Shown: positions 1-5,969 of the stretch, one piece after another
Layout of the letters: every line of letters begins with the position of its first letter
Numbering within the stretch: position 1 is the first letter of the stretch
Notes under the pieces: model-generated
The model's database searches: none
What the model was told of the DNA's origin: nothing
What the model saw: only the letters and a program-made list of their open reading frames with translations
Assembly: GCA_019894815.1 (NCBI GenBank)
Contig: JAGXNU010000055.1
Coordinates: forward strand, 1-10,596
DNA: 10,596 bases
Source of the DNA: Promethearchaeota archaeon
Lineage (GTDB): Archaea > Asgardarchaeota > Lokiarchaeia > Sigyniarchaeales > SOKP01
Direction: 5' to 3'
Program-made: the position numbers and the translations under genes

Positions 1-2
1 GA

Positions 3-128
3 TTAATATTGACTGGTTACTTAGCTCCATCAATGGGGAGTATTATCATATACGCAAAATGGACCTTAATAGTAGATGGGCAGATTGAATATCAATCTCT
101 TGTAAGTATAATATATGTATACCAATAA
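3..128 (+). CDS. Possible C-terminal end of a plus-strand gene (5' end outside window)
   Basis: This frame is open from the window edge to a TAA at 126-128, about 41 codons. The visible peptide is moderately hydrophobic (LAPSMGSIIIYAKWTLIV near its middle) and I do not recognise a family. The main support is that a T9 run begins at the base right after the stop codon, as expected for an archaeal terminator of a plus-strand gene. Another plus frame is open from base 2 to a TGA at 86-88, so the frame choice is uncertain. It could also be non-coding. Confidence 0.3.
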   Translation, partial: LILTGYLAPSMGSIIIYAKWTLIVDGQIEYQSLVSIIYVYQ

Positions 129-137
129 TTTTTTTTT
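129..137 (+). terminator. T9 run after the left-edge reading frame
   Basis: Nine T residues in a row directly follow the TAA at 126-128 and are followed by more T-rich sequence (tatttctttt). Archaeal RNA polymerase terminates on such T-tracts without a hairpin. From here to base 279 the DNA is AT-rich spacer with no convincing gene on either strand. Confidence 0.4.
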
Positions 138-279
138 ATATTTCTTTTAAAATCATAAAAATAGTAATTAGATTTTTTTAAATCCTAATTTCAGGGATAT
201 AGATAAAATTTCCAAGATCAATAATTTTTAGCTCATAAATTATGTATCTAGGTTGTATTACAATAATAATTTTTTTTTT

Positions 280-290
280 AAAAAGAAGGA
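280..290 (-). terminator. Weak T-rich terminator of psmA
   Basis: Read on the minus strand, the sequence just after the psmA stop is TCCTTCTTTTT, a short pyrimidine tract ending in T5. It is weaker than the other terminators in the window. A T10 run at 270-279 lies on the opposite strand and would not serve this gene. Confidence 0.3.
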
Positions 291-293
291 GTA

Positions 294-1016
294 TTAAAGC
301 GTTTTTAGAAAATTATCAATTTCATCCTTTGTACACTCGTGAAATTTATTGTCTTCTGATTTGATATAAGCAAGTCGAGTCGTTTCTTTAGCAAGATCAT
401 CATCGATGGATTCTTTCATGGTATTTAGTGATAAATGAATTAGCTCTTCAAAAGACAAATCTTCTTTATAATTTTCAGTGAGATATTCTCTTGCAGAAGA
501 TTCTCCACTTCCCAACGCATAGGCTTTAAATGATCGATATATGCCACTAGGAGAGGTCGTATAAATTTGAGTACCTGCACCATCTATAGCAATAAAGAAA
601 AGAGCACACCCGAAAGGCCGTATCCCTCCATACTGCGTATATTGCTGTTTAATATCTGCGATTGCTTTTACTAACATGCTTAGCCGAACAGGTTCATCAT
701 AAGTTAACCTAAATGATTGGGCTTGAACTCTAGCATAATTAATTAACGCACGGGAGTCCGCATGCAAACCAGAAATTGCAACTCCAACATGTTCATCAAC
801 TTGAAAAATCTTATCTATTGAATCAGCATCCATTAATGTTGAGGGTATTTTAATCTGAGCTGCAAGACAGACCGCTTCACGAGATTTTATGGCAACGGCT
901 AATGTACCACGCCTCACGGCCTCTAAAGCATATTCCACTTGAAATAAACGCCCTTCTGGAGAAAAAACAGTAAGAGCACGATCGTAAGTTCGACCTCCGC
1001 CTCCAAACATATCCAT
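294..1016 (-). CDS. psmA: Proteasome alpha subunit (20S core particle)
   Basis: Structural alpha subunit of the archaeal 20S proteasome. Seven copies form each outer ring, which gates substrate entry and docks the AAA+ unfoldase. At 240 residues it has the usual family length. The N-terminal signature is complete: YDRALTVFSP at 11-20 (the YDR gate motif), then EGRLFQVEYALEAVRRGT at 21-38. SIDKI at 66-70 places K69 where Thermoplasma alpha has K66, the pocket lysine that receives the HbYX tail of the activator. QQYTQYGGIRPFG near 124-136 is the other strong block. There is no N-terminal catalytic threonine, as expected for alpha rather than beta. No beta subunit or activator lies in the window. 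The first ATG is given, but a GAGTGA element touches it directly and sits 6 nt before the second ATG (1008-1010), so the protein may begin at M3 (238 residues). The GTPase gene lies 95 bp upstream on the same strand. Confidence 0.97.
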   Translation of the reverse strand: MDMFGGGGRTYDRALTVFSPEGRLFQVEYALEAVRRGTLAVAIKSREAVCLAAQIKIPSTLMDADSIDKIFQVDEHVGVAISGLHADSRALINYARVQAQSFRLTYDEPVRLSMLVKAIADIKQQYTQYGGIRPFGCALFFIAIDGAGTQIYTTSPSGIYRSFKAYALGSGESSAREYLTENYKEDLSFEELIHLSLNTMKESIDDDLAKETTRLAYIKSEDNKFHECTKDEIDNFLKTL

Positions 1017-1022
1017 TCACTC
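1017..1022 (-). promoter_or_regulatory. GAGTGA ribosome binding site favouring the second psmA ATG
   Basis: GAGTGA on the minus strand matches the 3' half of an archaeal Shine-Dalgarno sequence (GGAGGTGA). It abuts the first ATG with zero spacing but stands 6 nt from the second ATG. That equals the spacing seen for AAGTGA before the synthetase gene that starts at 9641. This argues for initiation at M3, unless the transcript is leaderless. Confidence 0.4.
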
Positions 1023-1111
1023 TTTTATTATATATTAACTTAACGATTTTCTATACTAAGGTTGAAAATAAAGCTCTCAATTTTAATTTAATGTTTATAA
1101 TCTATTACACA

Positions 1112-1660
1112 CTAAATTTTACCAGCAGCTCTTAAAATTTCTAGAGTTAAATCTTTAAAGACTACTTCCACTGAATCATCTTCTTTTGCGCTGGTTTCAT
1201 AGTATTTTATAGCGTTAAATTCATTTCGAACAGCTTCTCCATCTTGAGTTGAAACTTCGCGCTTTCCTTCCCGAGCAAGATCTAATTTATTGCCAACAAT
1301 ACAACAAGGTTTGTGCCCAATAACTTTTTCCACTTCGAGTTTCCATTCATCTAAATCAGCAAATGAAGATCGTCGTGATAAATCAAACACATAAATTATG
1401 CCCGTAGATCCACGGTAAAATGGTGGTCTTACAAAACTGAAATGTTTCTGTCCAGCAAGGTCCCAGAGCTGGAGCTTAATTTGGAATTGCGGGAAGTTTT
1501 CCAGATTTACTGTTTTTGTGGAAAAATTTGAACCAATGGTCATGACATAATTATCTCTAAAGGCATTCTCGCAATATCTCAAAACCATCGACGTTTTACC
1601 CACACCACCGTTTCCAACGACGCAAATCTTGTAAATAAATAATTTTTTATGCTCTAGCAT
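1112..1660 (-). CDS. Small Ras/Rab-superfamily GTPase (Asgard Rab-like)
   Basis: A 182-residue single-domain small GTPase with every nucleotide-binding motif. G1 P-loop GNGGVGKTS is at 16-24 (K22, T23), the switch I threonine is T41, G3 WDLAGQ at 66-71 has a glutamine at the Ras Q61 position, G4 NKLD is at 124-127 and G5 ETSAK at 155-159. It also resembles eukaryotic Rab family motifs: IGSNF at 42-46 (RabF1), KLQLWDLAG at 62-70 (RabF2), FYRGS at 81-85 (RabF4) and YVFDLS at 90-95 (RabF5). It should bind and hydrolyse GTP as a molecular switch; partners and pathway are unknown. No C-terminal cysteine is present (it ends LRAAGKI), so prenyl anchoring is unlikely and it is probably cytosolic unless an effector recruits it. 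A GGGG element 7 nt before the ATG supports the start. It is transcribed towards psmA. Confidence 0.95.
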   Translation of the reverse strand: MLEHKKLFIYKICVVGNGGVGKTSMVLRYCENAFRDNYVMTIGSNFSTKTVNLENFPQFQIKLQLWDLAGQKHFSFVRPPFYRGSTGIIYVFDLSRRSSFADLDEWKLEVEKVIGHKPCCIVGNKLDLAREGKREVSTQDGEAVRNEFNAIKYYETSAKEDDSVEVVFKDLTLEILRAAGKI

Positions 1661-1770
1661 TAACTAACCCCTTTCTATTCAAAATGACTTACTACATGCG
1701 AATTTTTACTATGATTTTTGAAGTGAGAACTAAGTCCTCATGAACTATACAATATATTATTGAAACATAC

Positions 1771-1782
1771 TATAATATTATA
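1771..1782. repeat. 12-bp perfect palindrome TATAATATTATA in the divergent promoter region
   Basis: TATAATATTATA is its own reverse complement. It lies roughly midway between the divergently transcribed GTPase and sirtuin genes. It could be a bidirectional TATA-like element or a dimeric regulator site. The surroundings are extremely AT-rich, so a chance palindrome of this length is quite possible. Confidence 0.3.
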
Positions 1783-1850
1783 ATCAATAATAAAAATAAC
1801 ATATTATATATTTTTTCTATTTATCGTAGTTATATTATTGTATTTTATTA

Positions 1851-1877
1851 TAGGAGATAATTTTAGGAGATAATTGC
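1851..1877 (+). promoter_or_regulatory. Tandemly duplicated Shine-Dalgarno element of the sirtuin gene
   Basis: TAGGAGATAATT occurs twice in direct succession, at 1851-1862 and 1864-1875, with a 13-nt period. The downstream GGAGAT (1866-1871) lies 6 nt before the ATG at 1878 and is well placed for ribosome binding. The upstream copy (1853-1858) is too far away to pair productively with the same start codon. Confidence 0.7.
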
Positions 1878-2648
1878 ATGAATGATTTGGATAGTAAAAT
1901 TCAACAGATTGCCCAACTAATAATCGATTCAGAGAATATAATCGCATTAACTGGGGCTGGCATGAGTACTGAGAGCGGAATACCTGATTTTAGAAGCCCT
2001 GGTACTGGATTATGGGAAAAAGTAAATCCTGATGAGTTTGCAAGCATTCATTCTTATGTGTCGGATACAGGAAAAAACTTGAAGTTCATGTTAGACATGG
2101 GCATGCAAATATTCAAATCAAAAGCTAATAAAGGGCATAAATCGTTGACAAAACTTCAGAAATTAGGCAAACTTAATGGAGTTCTCACTCAAAATATTGA
2201 TGGATTACATAAACGTGCCAAAACTGAGAATGTTATTGAGTTACATGGAACCGCGCATGAAGCAATATGCATGCAGTGCCATACGATATATCCTATCACA
2301 AAACTGATAGATCAAGTACTTAAAAGTAATATAAGTCCTTCTTGTGATGCGTGTAATGGATTATTAAAACCAAATGCCATATTTTTTGGGGAACCACTAA
2401 ATTCTGATACACTATTAGCAGCAGAAAAGATGTTATCTAATTGTGATTTATTTCTGATTTTGGGATCTTCTCTCTTGGTATATCCCGTAGCATTTTATCC
2501 CCGTAAAGCGTTAGTAAATGGCTCTAAATTAGTGATAATTAACATCCAAGAAACTGACATGGATGATCAAGCAGAAGTAGTGCTTCATGAGAGAATCGGT
2601 GAAGTAATGCCTAAGATCATAGAAATTGTAATTGAAAAACTGCACTGA
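1878..2648 (+). CDS. Sir2-family NAD-dependent protein deacylase (sirtuin)
   Basis: A 256-residue sirtuin of typical prokaryotic length. It removes acyl groups from protein lysines while consuming NAD and yielding nicotinamide and O-acyl-ADP-ribose. The NAD-binding motif GAGMSTESGIPDFRS is at 26-40, TQNIDGLH at 104-111, the catalytic histidine is H123 in ELHG (121-124), and FGEP is at 170-173. The Rossmann-fold GSS is at 196-198, followed by VYPVA. The zinc site is intact: C131 and C134 (CMQC), then C156 and C159 (CDAC). I do not see the Tyr-x-x-Arg pair of SIRT5-type desuccinylases after the FRS motif, so plain deacetylase-type activity is more likely (inference). The overall pattern resembles class U sirtuins such as the Thermotoga enzyme. 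Start choice is supported by GGAGAT 6 nt upstream. Three acyl-CoA synthetases encoded nearby carry candidate target lysines. Confidence 0.96.
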   Translation: MNDLDSKIQQIAQLIIDSENIIALTGAGMSTESGIPDFRSPGTGLWEKVNPDEFASIHSYVSDTGKNLKFMLDMGMQIFKSKANKGHKSLTKLQKLGKLNGVLTQNIDGLHKRAKTENVIELHGTAHEAICMQCHTIYPITKLIDQVLKSNISPSCDACNGLLKPNAIFFGEPLNSDTLLAAEKMLSNCDLFLILGSSLLVYPVAFYPRKALVNGSKLVIINIQETDMDDQAEVVLHERIGEVMPKIIEIVIEKLH

Positions 2649-2747
2649 ATCTATTAAAAAGATATGAGTCAAATTTTTAATTTTAAATCTCTTAATAACG
2701 AATATCGCATTTATTCAATCGTTTAATAAAAACAAAACCAGATAATT

Positions 2748-3356
2748 ATGAATATATTTCAAATTTTAGCAATTTGTGGAATGTTGAGTCCAGTCGTCTA
2801 TACTGCGATGTGGATTATTTGTGGCAGTTTACAATCGGATTATAGTCATATTCGAGATGATATAAGTTCACTGTTTGCAGTTGGCGCTCCTAATAGACGC
2901 TTATCGCAATCATTCATAATAGTAAATAGTGTTTTATCGTTTGTATTTTTTATTGGTTTACATGAGGGTATAAACGATGGGGGAGGTTCAATTGTTGGGC
3001 CTATTTTATTTTTGATTAGTTCAATTTTAGGAATACTCATTGCTCTCTTTTTCCCTCTTGATGTTAGGGGTGAAATAAAAACTTACAAGGGAAAAATGCA
3101 TATAATCCTTGTAGTCGTAATGGGATTATTAACTATTGCTGGGATGGTGGCTCTTTGGATACGATTACAGTTCGTAGCAATATGGAGTGATTTTGCTATA
3201 TTTTCACTTATTTCAGCTATTATCTCATTAATTGGTGTAATTATCTCGGGAATATTTGCCGCAGGTAAGTATAGAGGGATAATCGAAAGAATAATGGTAA
3301 CCCCCTATCAGCTTTATTACTTTATTCTTGCTCTGATGGTCTTCTTGACTAACTAA
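2748..3356 (+). CDS. DUF998-type integral membrane protein
   Basis: A 202-residue very hydrophobic protein with about six predicted membrane helices: roughly residues 7-27, 54-72, 83-102, 117-137, 147-170 and 187-201. It carries the pattern I associate with DUF998: SHIRDDISSLFAVGAPNR at 33-50 between helices 1 and 2, then FFPLDVRGE at 101-109 and GKMH at 115-118 at the helix 3/4 junction. The function of this family is not established; the conserved charged and histidine residues next to the membrane are the only visible hint of a binding or catalytic site. No clear Shine-Dalgarno sequence precedes the ATG (the upstream bases are AACCAGATAATT). It begins 99 bp after the sirtuin stop, so co-transcription is possible but not shown. 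Confidence 0.85.
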   Translation: MNIFQILAICGMLSPVVYTAMWIICGSLQSDYSHIRDDISSLFAVGAPNRRLSQSFIIVNSVLSFVFFIGLHEGINDGGGSIVGPILFLISSILGILIALFFPLDVRGEIKTYKGKMHIILVVVMGLLTIAGMVALWIRLQFVAIWSDFAIFSLISAIISLIGVIISGIFAAGKYRGIIERIMVTPYQLYYFILALMVFLTN

Positions 3357-3399
3357 CTAGAAATATCCCTACTCTTTTTAAAAATTAAAAACAAGAAAT

Positions 3400-3409
3400 C
3401 TTTATAAAT
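3400..3409 (+). promoter_or_regulatory. Candidate TATA box for the four-helix membrane protein gene
   Basis: CTTTATAAAT at 3400-3409 resembles an archaeal TATA box. It is preceded by purine-rich AAGAAAT, a possible BRE. A start site about 25 nt downstream would leave a leader of roughly 65-70 nt before the TTG at 3498. AT-rich context makes false positives easy. Confidence 0.35.
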
Positions 3410-3497
3410 TCTAAAAAATTTCACCGTTTTGTAAATTCATAGACTATTTGAAATCTGATATAAACAAATTAAAATTAAAACAAAAAGGTATAATAAA

Positions 3498-3896
3498 TTG
3501 ACTGAAATTCAAAAACTTACCAAAATAACGCTTCTTTTGGACGCATTGGCTGGTTTTATTTTCGCTTTTCTATATTTGGTGATTCCCGATATTTTTATAT
3601 ACGGTTTAACTCAGTGGCCTTTTAATGATCCTGTATACTTTAGATATTTTGGAGGAACTCTTTTACTGCTTGGCTTGGTTTCTCTTATAGCATATTTTAA
3701 AAAGGAATGGGAAGAGGTCAGATTATTTTTCGAGTTTGCATTGCTATTTATATTAATGATAGTGATTATGAGTTCTTTGGAATTAGCGCTTTTAACTTTG
3801 CCCGTAATTGCTTTTATGAATTCATTATTCAGCACTATTCTCGTTATTATCTATTTAGTTCTGGGCATTTACTGCTGGATGAAACAACGGGGTTAA
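3498..3896 (+). CDS. Uncharacterised four-helix membrane protein, TTG start
   Basis: A 132-residue protein with about four predicted membrane helices (roughly 10-35, 50-66, 74-96 and 105-127). I do not recognise a named family. The most distinctive stretch is the first loop, about 37-53, with WP, DPVYFRYF and GG. This resembles a motif I recall from small hypothetical membrane proteins in bacteria and archaea, but I cannot name it with confidence. The start must be non-ATG: an in-frame TGA lies at 3456-3458, no ATG occurs between it and the coding block, and the first internal methionine (residue 87) is far inside. TTG at 3498 has AAAGGT (3485-3489 core) about 8 nt upstream. A strong T-tract follows the stop. 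The lengths and spacing suggest its own transcription unit. Confidence 0.75.
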   Translation: MTEIQKLTKITLLLDALAGFIFAFLYLVIPDIFIYGLTQWPFNDPVYFRYFGGTLLLLGLVSLIAYFKKEWEEVRLFFEFALLFILMIVIMSSLELALLTLPVIAFMNSLFSTILVIIYLVLGIYCWMKQRG

Positions 3897-3913
3897 ATTT
3901 AAGATTTTTAAAA

Positions 3914-3932
3914 TTTCTTTTTTTTTCTTTTT
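3914..3932 (+). terminator. T-tract terminator of the four-helix membrane protein gene
   Basis: T3-C-T9-C-T5 lies 18 nt after the TAA at 3894-3896. It is the strongest plus-strand terminator in the window and marks the end of the rightward gene block. Confidence 0.7.
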
Positions 3933-3962
3933 GACACTTTCAAACTGCTAATTCATTAGTAG

Positions 3963-3976
3963 ATCTTTATAAAGAT
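3963..3976. repeat. 14-bp perfect palindrome ATCTTTATAAAGAT
   Basis: This perfect palindrome sits between the two convergent T-tract terminators. It contains a TATA-like core (CTTTATAAAG). As RNA it could form only a 5-bp stem with a TATA loop, so it is not a strong hairpin. Its role is unknown; it may be chance in AT-rich spacer. Confidence 0.35.
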
Positions 3977-3984
3977 AAGAATAA

Positions 3985-4000
3985 GAAGAAGAAAAAAAAA
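3985..4000 (-). terminator. T9 terminator of the last acyl-CoA synthetase gene
   Basis: On the minus strand, T9 (3992-4000) followed by CTTCTTC lies about 14 nt after the stop codon at 4014-4016. It faces the plus-strand T-tract at 3914-3932, making a convergent terminator pair. Confidence 0.65.
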
Positions 4001-4013
4001 TTTATATAAATTG

Positions 4014-5729
4014 TTATTTTGAAGCTCTAAGAGCTTTTTTGTCCACTTTCCCAACAGATGTAAGCGGAAGTTCATCCGTGAATTCTATCATTTTCGGGAC
4101 TTCATATGGTGCACAATTATCTTTCGCGTATTGGAGAATATCTTCTTTTAATGCATCTTCATTTCCATCAAACGCAAAATTAGGGTCGATTTGAATATAG
4201 GCCTTTACAATTTCCGAACCAGGGCGATCAGGATTTGGAATACCGATTGTAGCTATAGCTCCAATTGCAGGATGCTGGGTAAGAGTATCCTCTACTTTCA
4301 CAGAAAATACTTTGTATCCACCCACGATTATCATATCTTTCGTTCTATCGACAATACGGAGATAGCCATCTTCGTCCATTATACCCATATCTCCAGTGTG
4401 CATGAAACCATCAGAATCGATAGCTTTTTTCGTTTCTTCTGGTTTATTGTAATACCCCTTGGTTACCATTGGACCTTTTACACAAATTTCTCCGGGTTGA
4501 CCTAAAGGTACTTCTTTACCACTATCTGGATCCACTAATTTCAAATCAACGTTGGGCAGAGGTAATCCAACAGTTCCTAATTTCTTTTTACCTTTCGATG
4601 GATTCGCGCAAGATAAAGGTGAAGTCTCAGTCATTCCATAGGCCTCTAGAAGTTTCCCTTCTCCTACAATACTTTCTAAAATTTCTTGTGATTCTTTAGG
4701 GAAAGGTGCAGCCGCGGAAACCACATATTCAAGCATGTCTTTATCTACTTTTGCGAAGTTAGGATCTTTTAATAGCATTTGATATAATGTAGGTACATTT
4801 GCTAAGATGTTAGGTCGATATTTCAACATTTCCTTAATTATGTGACCTGTATCACGCGGGTTTGGTATTAATACTTGCGTGTACCCAAGAGCGAGGACGT
4901 TGGCACATGTAAATAAACCAGCTATGTGGAAAAAGGGAAATCCAGATAAACCAGTACCGCTTCCAAATTCCCAACTTAGCCAACGTTGAAAAATAATTAC
5001 ATCACTGACAAAGTTCCTATGTGTTAAAATTGCACCCTTAGGGGGTCCAGTAGTTCCACCGGTATATTGAATAAAAGCAACATCATCGGCATTAACTTTA
5101 ATATCTGGTAAGGTATCAGCAAATTTCCCTTTCACGTCCTTGTGATATTCTAAGACTGTCTTTCCTTCAAGGGGAGTAACTTTTCCCTTAGGAACCTTCC
5201 CAATTAATTTCCCCATAAAACCCAAGAATTTTGGCATGAATCCCGCTACGCTTGTAGTTACAACAAGCTTTAATGATGGTAGCTTTGAAGCTATCTTGGT
5301 AAGGTGACCTGCGAAAACAGCATCGAGTGTGAGTAAAGCAACTTGTTTACCACCAGATCCAAGATCATTCAATTGATATTGGATTTGAACTGCTGACAAG
5401 AGAGGAGAAACACCAGAAACGATCATACCTATTTTTAAACCTCCAAGAGCTGCAATCACATATTCAGGAATGTTAGCTGTATTAATACCGATAACATCTC
5501 CCTTTTTAAATCCCTGTTCTATCAACATGTGTGCAAATTCATTTGAAAGGCTATCTAAGGTGGCATAATTAATTTCAGTCCCATAAAAAGCCATGGCAAT
5601 TTTATCTGGGACTTTCTCAAAAGTACTTCTTATCAATTCGGTATAGGATGTCTCAAATTCTTTAGGATCGAGATCATCGATACCTTTATCATAAGATTTT
5701 TCTTTCCAAAATCTACTACTATATGACAT
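4014..5729 (-). CDS. AMP-forming acyl-CoA synthetase (ligase), paralogue 1
   Basis: Adenylate-forming enzyme of the AMP-binding (ANL) superfamily. It activates a carboxylic acid with ATP to acyl-AMP and then to acyl-CoA. The start chosen is the ATG at 5727-5729 (571 residues). A GTG three codons upstream (5736-5738) overlaps an AAGTGA ribosome binding site, and the ATG start aligns with the paralogue upstream (both have SRFW shortly after the start). Motifs in this numbering: A3 P-loop YTGGTTGPPKG at 222-232, A4-like GFPFFHIAGL at 263-272, A5 YGMTE at 364-368, A7 TGD at 445-447, A8 DRTKD at 461-465, and A10 with catalytic K561 in PLTSVGK (555-561). All are intact, so it should be active. The chain length of its substrate cannot be read from sequence; FadD-like medium- or long-chain acids are the default guess. 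The hinge segment VFSVKVED replaces the usual P-x-E-V-E. Confidence 0.93.
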   Translation of the reverse strand: MSYSSRFWKEKSYDKGIDDLDPKEFETSYTELIRSTFEKVPDKIAMAFYGTEINYATLDSLSNEFAHMLIEQGFKKGDVIGINTANIPEYVIAALGGLKIGMIVSGVSPLLSAVQIQYQLNDLGSGGKQVALLTLDAVFAGHLTKIASKLPSLKLVVTTSVAGFMPKFLGFMGKLIGKVPKGKVTPLEGKTVLEYHKDVKGKFADTLPDIKVNADDVAFIQYTGGTTGPPKGAILTHRNFVSDVIIFQRWLSWEFGSGTGLSGFPFFHIAGLFTCANVLALGYTQVLIPNPRDTGHIIKEMLKYRPNILANVPTLYQMLLKDPNFAKVDKDMLEYVVSAAAPFPKESQEILESIVGEGKLLEAYGMTETSPLSCANPSKGKKKLGTVGLPLPNVDLKLVDPDSGKEVPLGQPGEICVKGPMVTKGYYNKPEETKKAIDSDGFMHTGDMGIMDEDGYLRIVDRTKDMIIVGGYKVFSVKVEDTLTQHPAIGAIATIGIPNPDRPGSEIVKAYIQIDPNFAFDGNEDALKEDILQYAKDNCAPYEVPKMIEFTDELPLTSVGKVDKKALRASK

Positions 5730-5734
5730 TTTTT

Positions 5735-5740
5735 TCACTT
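5735..5740 (-). promoter_or_regulatory. AAGTGA ribosome binding site that decides the paralogue 1 start
   Basis: AAGTGA on the minus strand ends 5 nt before the ATG at 5727-5729. The GTG inside this element (5736-5738) is in frame and could be mistaken for the start. The same AAGTGA hexamer stands 6 nt before the ATG at 9639-9641, which supports its reading as a Shine-Dalgarno sequence. Confidence 0.55.
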
Positions 5741-5956
5741 ATTTCAAATATATAGTGTGTTATGTTATAATTTTGAATCTTTCTAATAAAAAGTTTGATT
5801 TTGCGTGAAATTTATTGACAAATTTATAAAAACGTATTATGATTATTTCCTGATTTTAATGTGGATGGAGTGCTAAAAAATGTAGCTCTTGAACCAATAA
5901 TGAAAATAGGAGAATGAGCTTTTAATATTTAAGGTTTTATATGAAAGAGAATAAAT

Positions 5957-5963
5957 AAAAAAA
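5957..5963 (-). terminator. T7 terminator of acyl-CoA synthetase paralogue 2
   Basis: On the minus strand, CCTTTTTTTATTTATTC follows the stop codon at 5970-5972 within about 7 nt. The rest of the 231-bp spacer (5739-5969 by longest frame) has no minus-strand ATG, and its plus-strand ATGs all reach stops within six codons, so I see no gene in it. Confidence 0.5.
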
Positions 5964-5969
5964 GGAAAA

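Noticed and set aside
1..30. Start of a minus-strand gene leaving the window (ATG on the minus strand at 28-30).
   Set aside because: Only ten codons are visible, with no ribosome binding site, and the plus-strand frame ending in TAA plus T9 explains the region better.
1684..1743. A 19-codon plus-strand ATG frame in the GTPase-sirtuin spacer.
   Set aside because: It is short, has no Shine-Dalgarno sequence, and its peptide has no recognisable character; such frames arise by chance.
3707..3934. A 75-codon plus-strand frame overlapping the end of the four-helix membrane protein gene.
   Set aside because: It lies in another frame of a convincing membrane protein, has no ribosome binding site, and its tail is encoded by the T-tract terminator (poly-phenylalanine end).
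4191..4699. Two plus-strand frames (4191-4505 and 4469-4699) opposite acyl-CoA synthetase paralogue 1.
   Set aside because: They are antisense to strongly conserved motifs of a real enzyme, show no domain character, and lack ribosome binding sites.
5884..5920. Inverted repeat AGCTC ... GAGCT followed by TTTT in the spacer between the synthetase paralogues.
   Set aside because: A 5-bp stem with a 27-nt loop is not stable, archaeal termination does not need hairpins, and no plus-strand gene lies upstream to be terminated.
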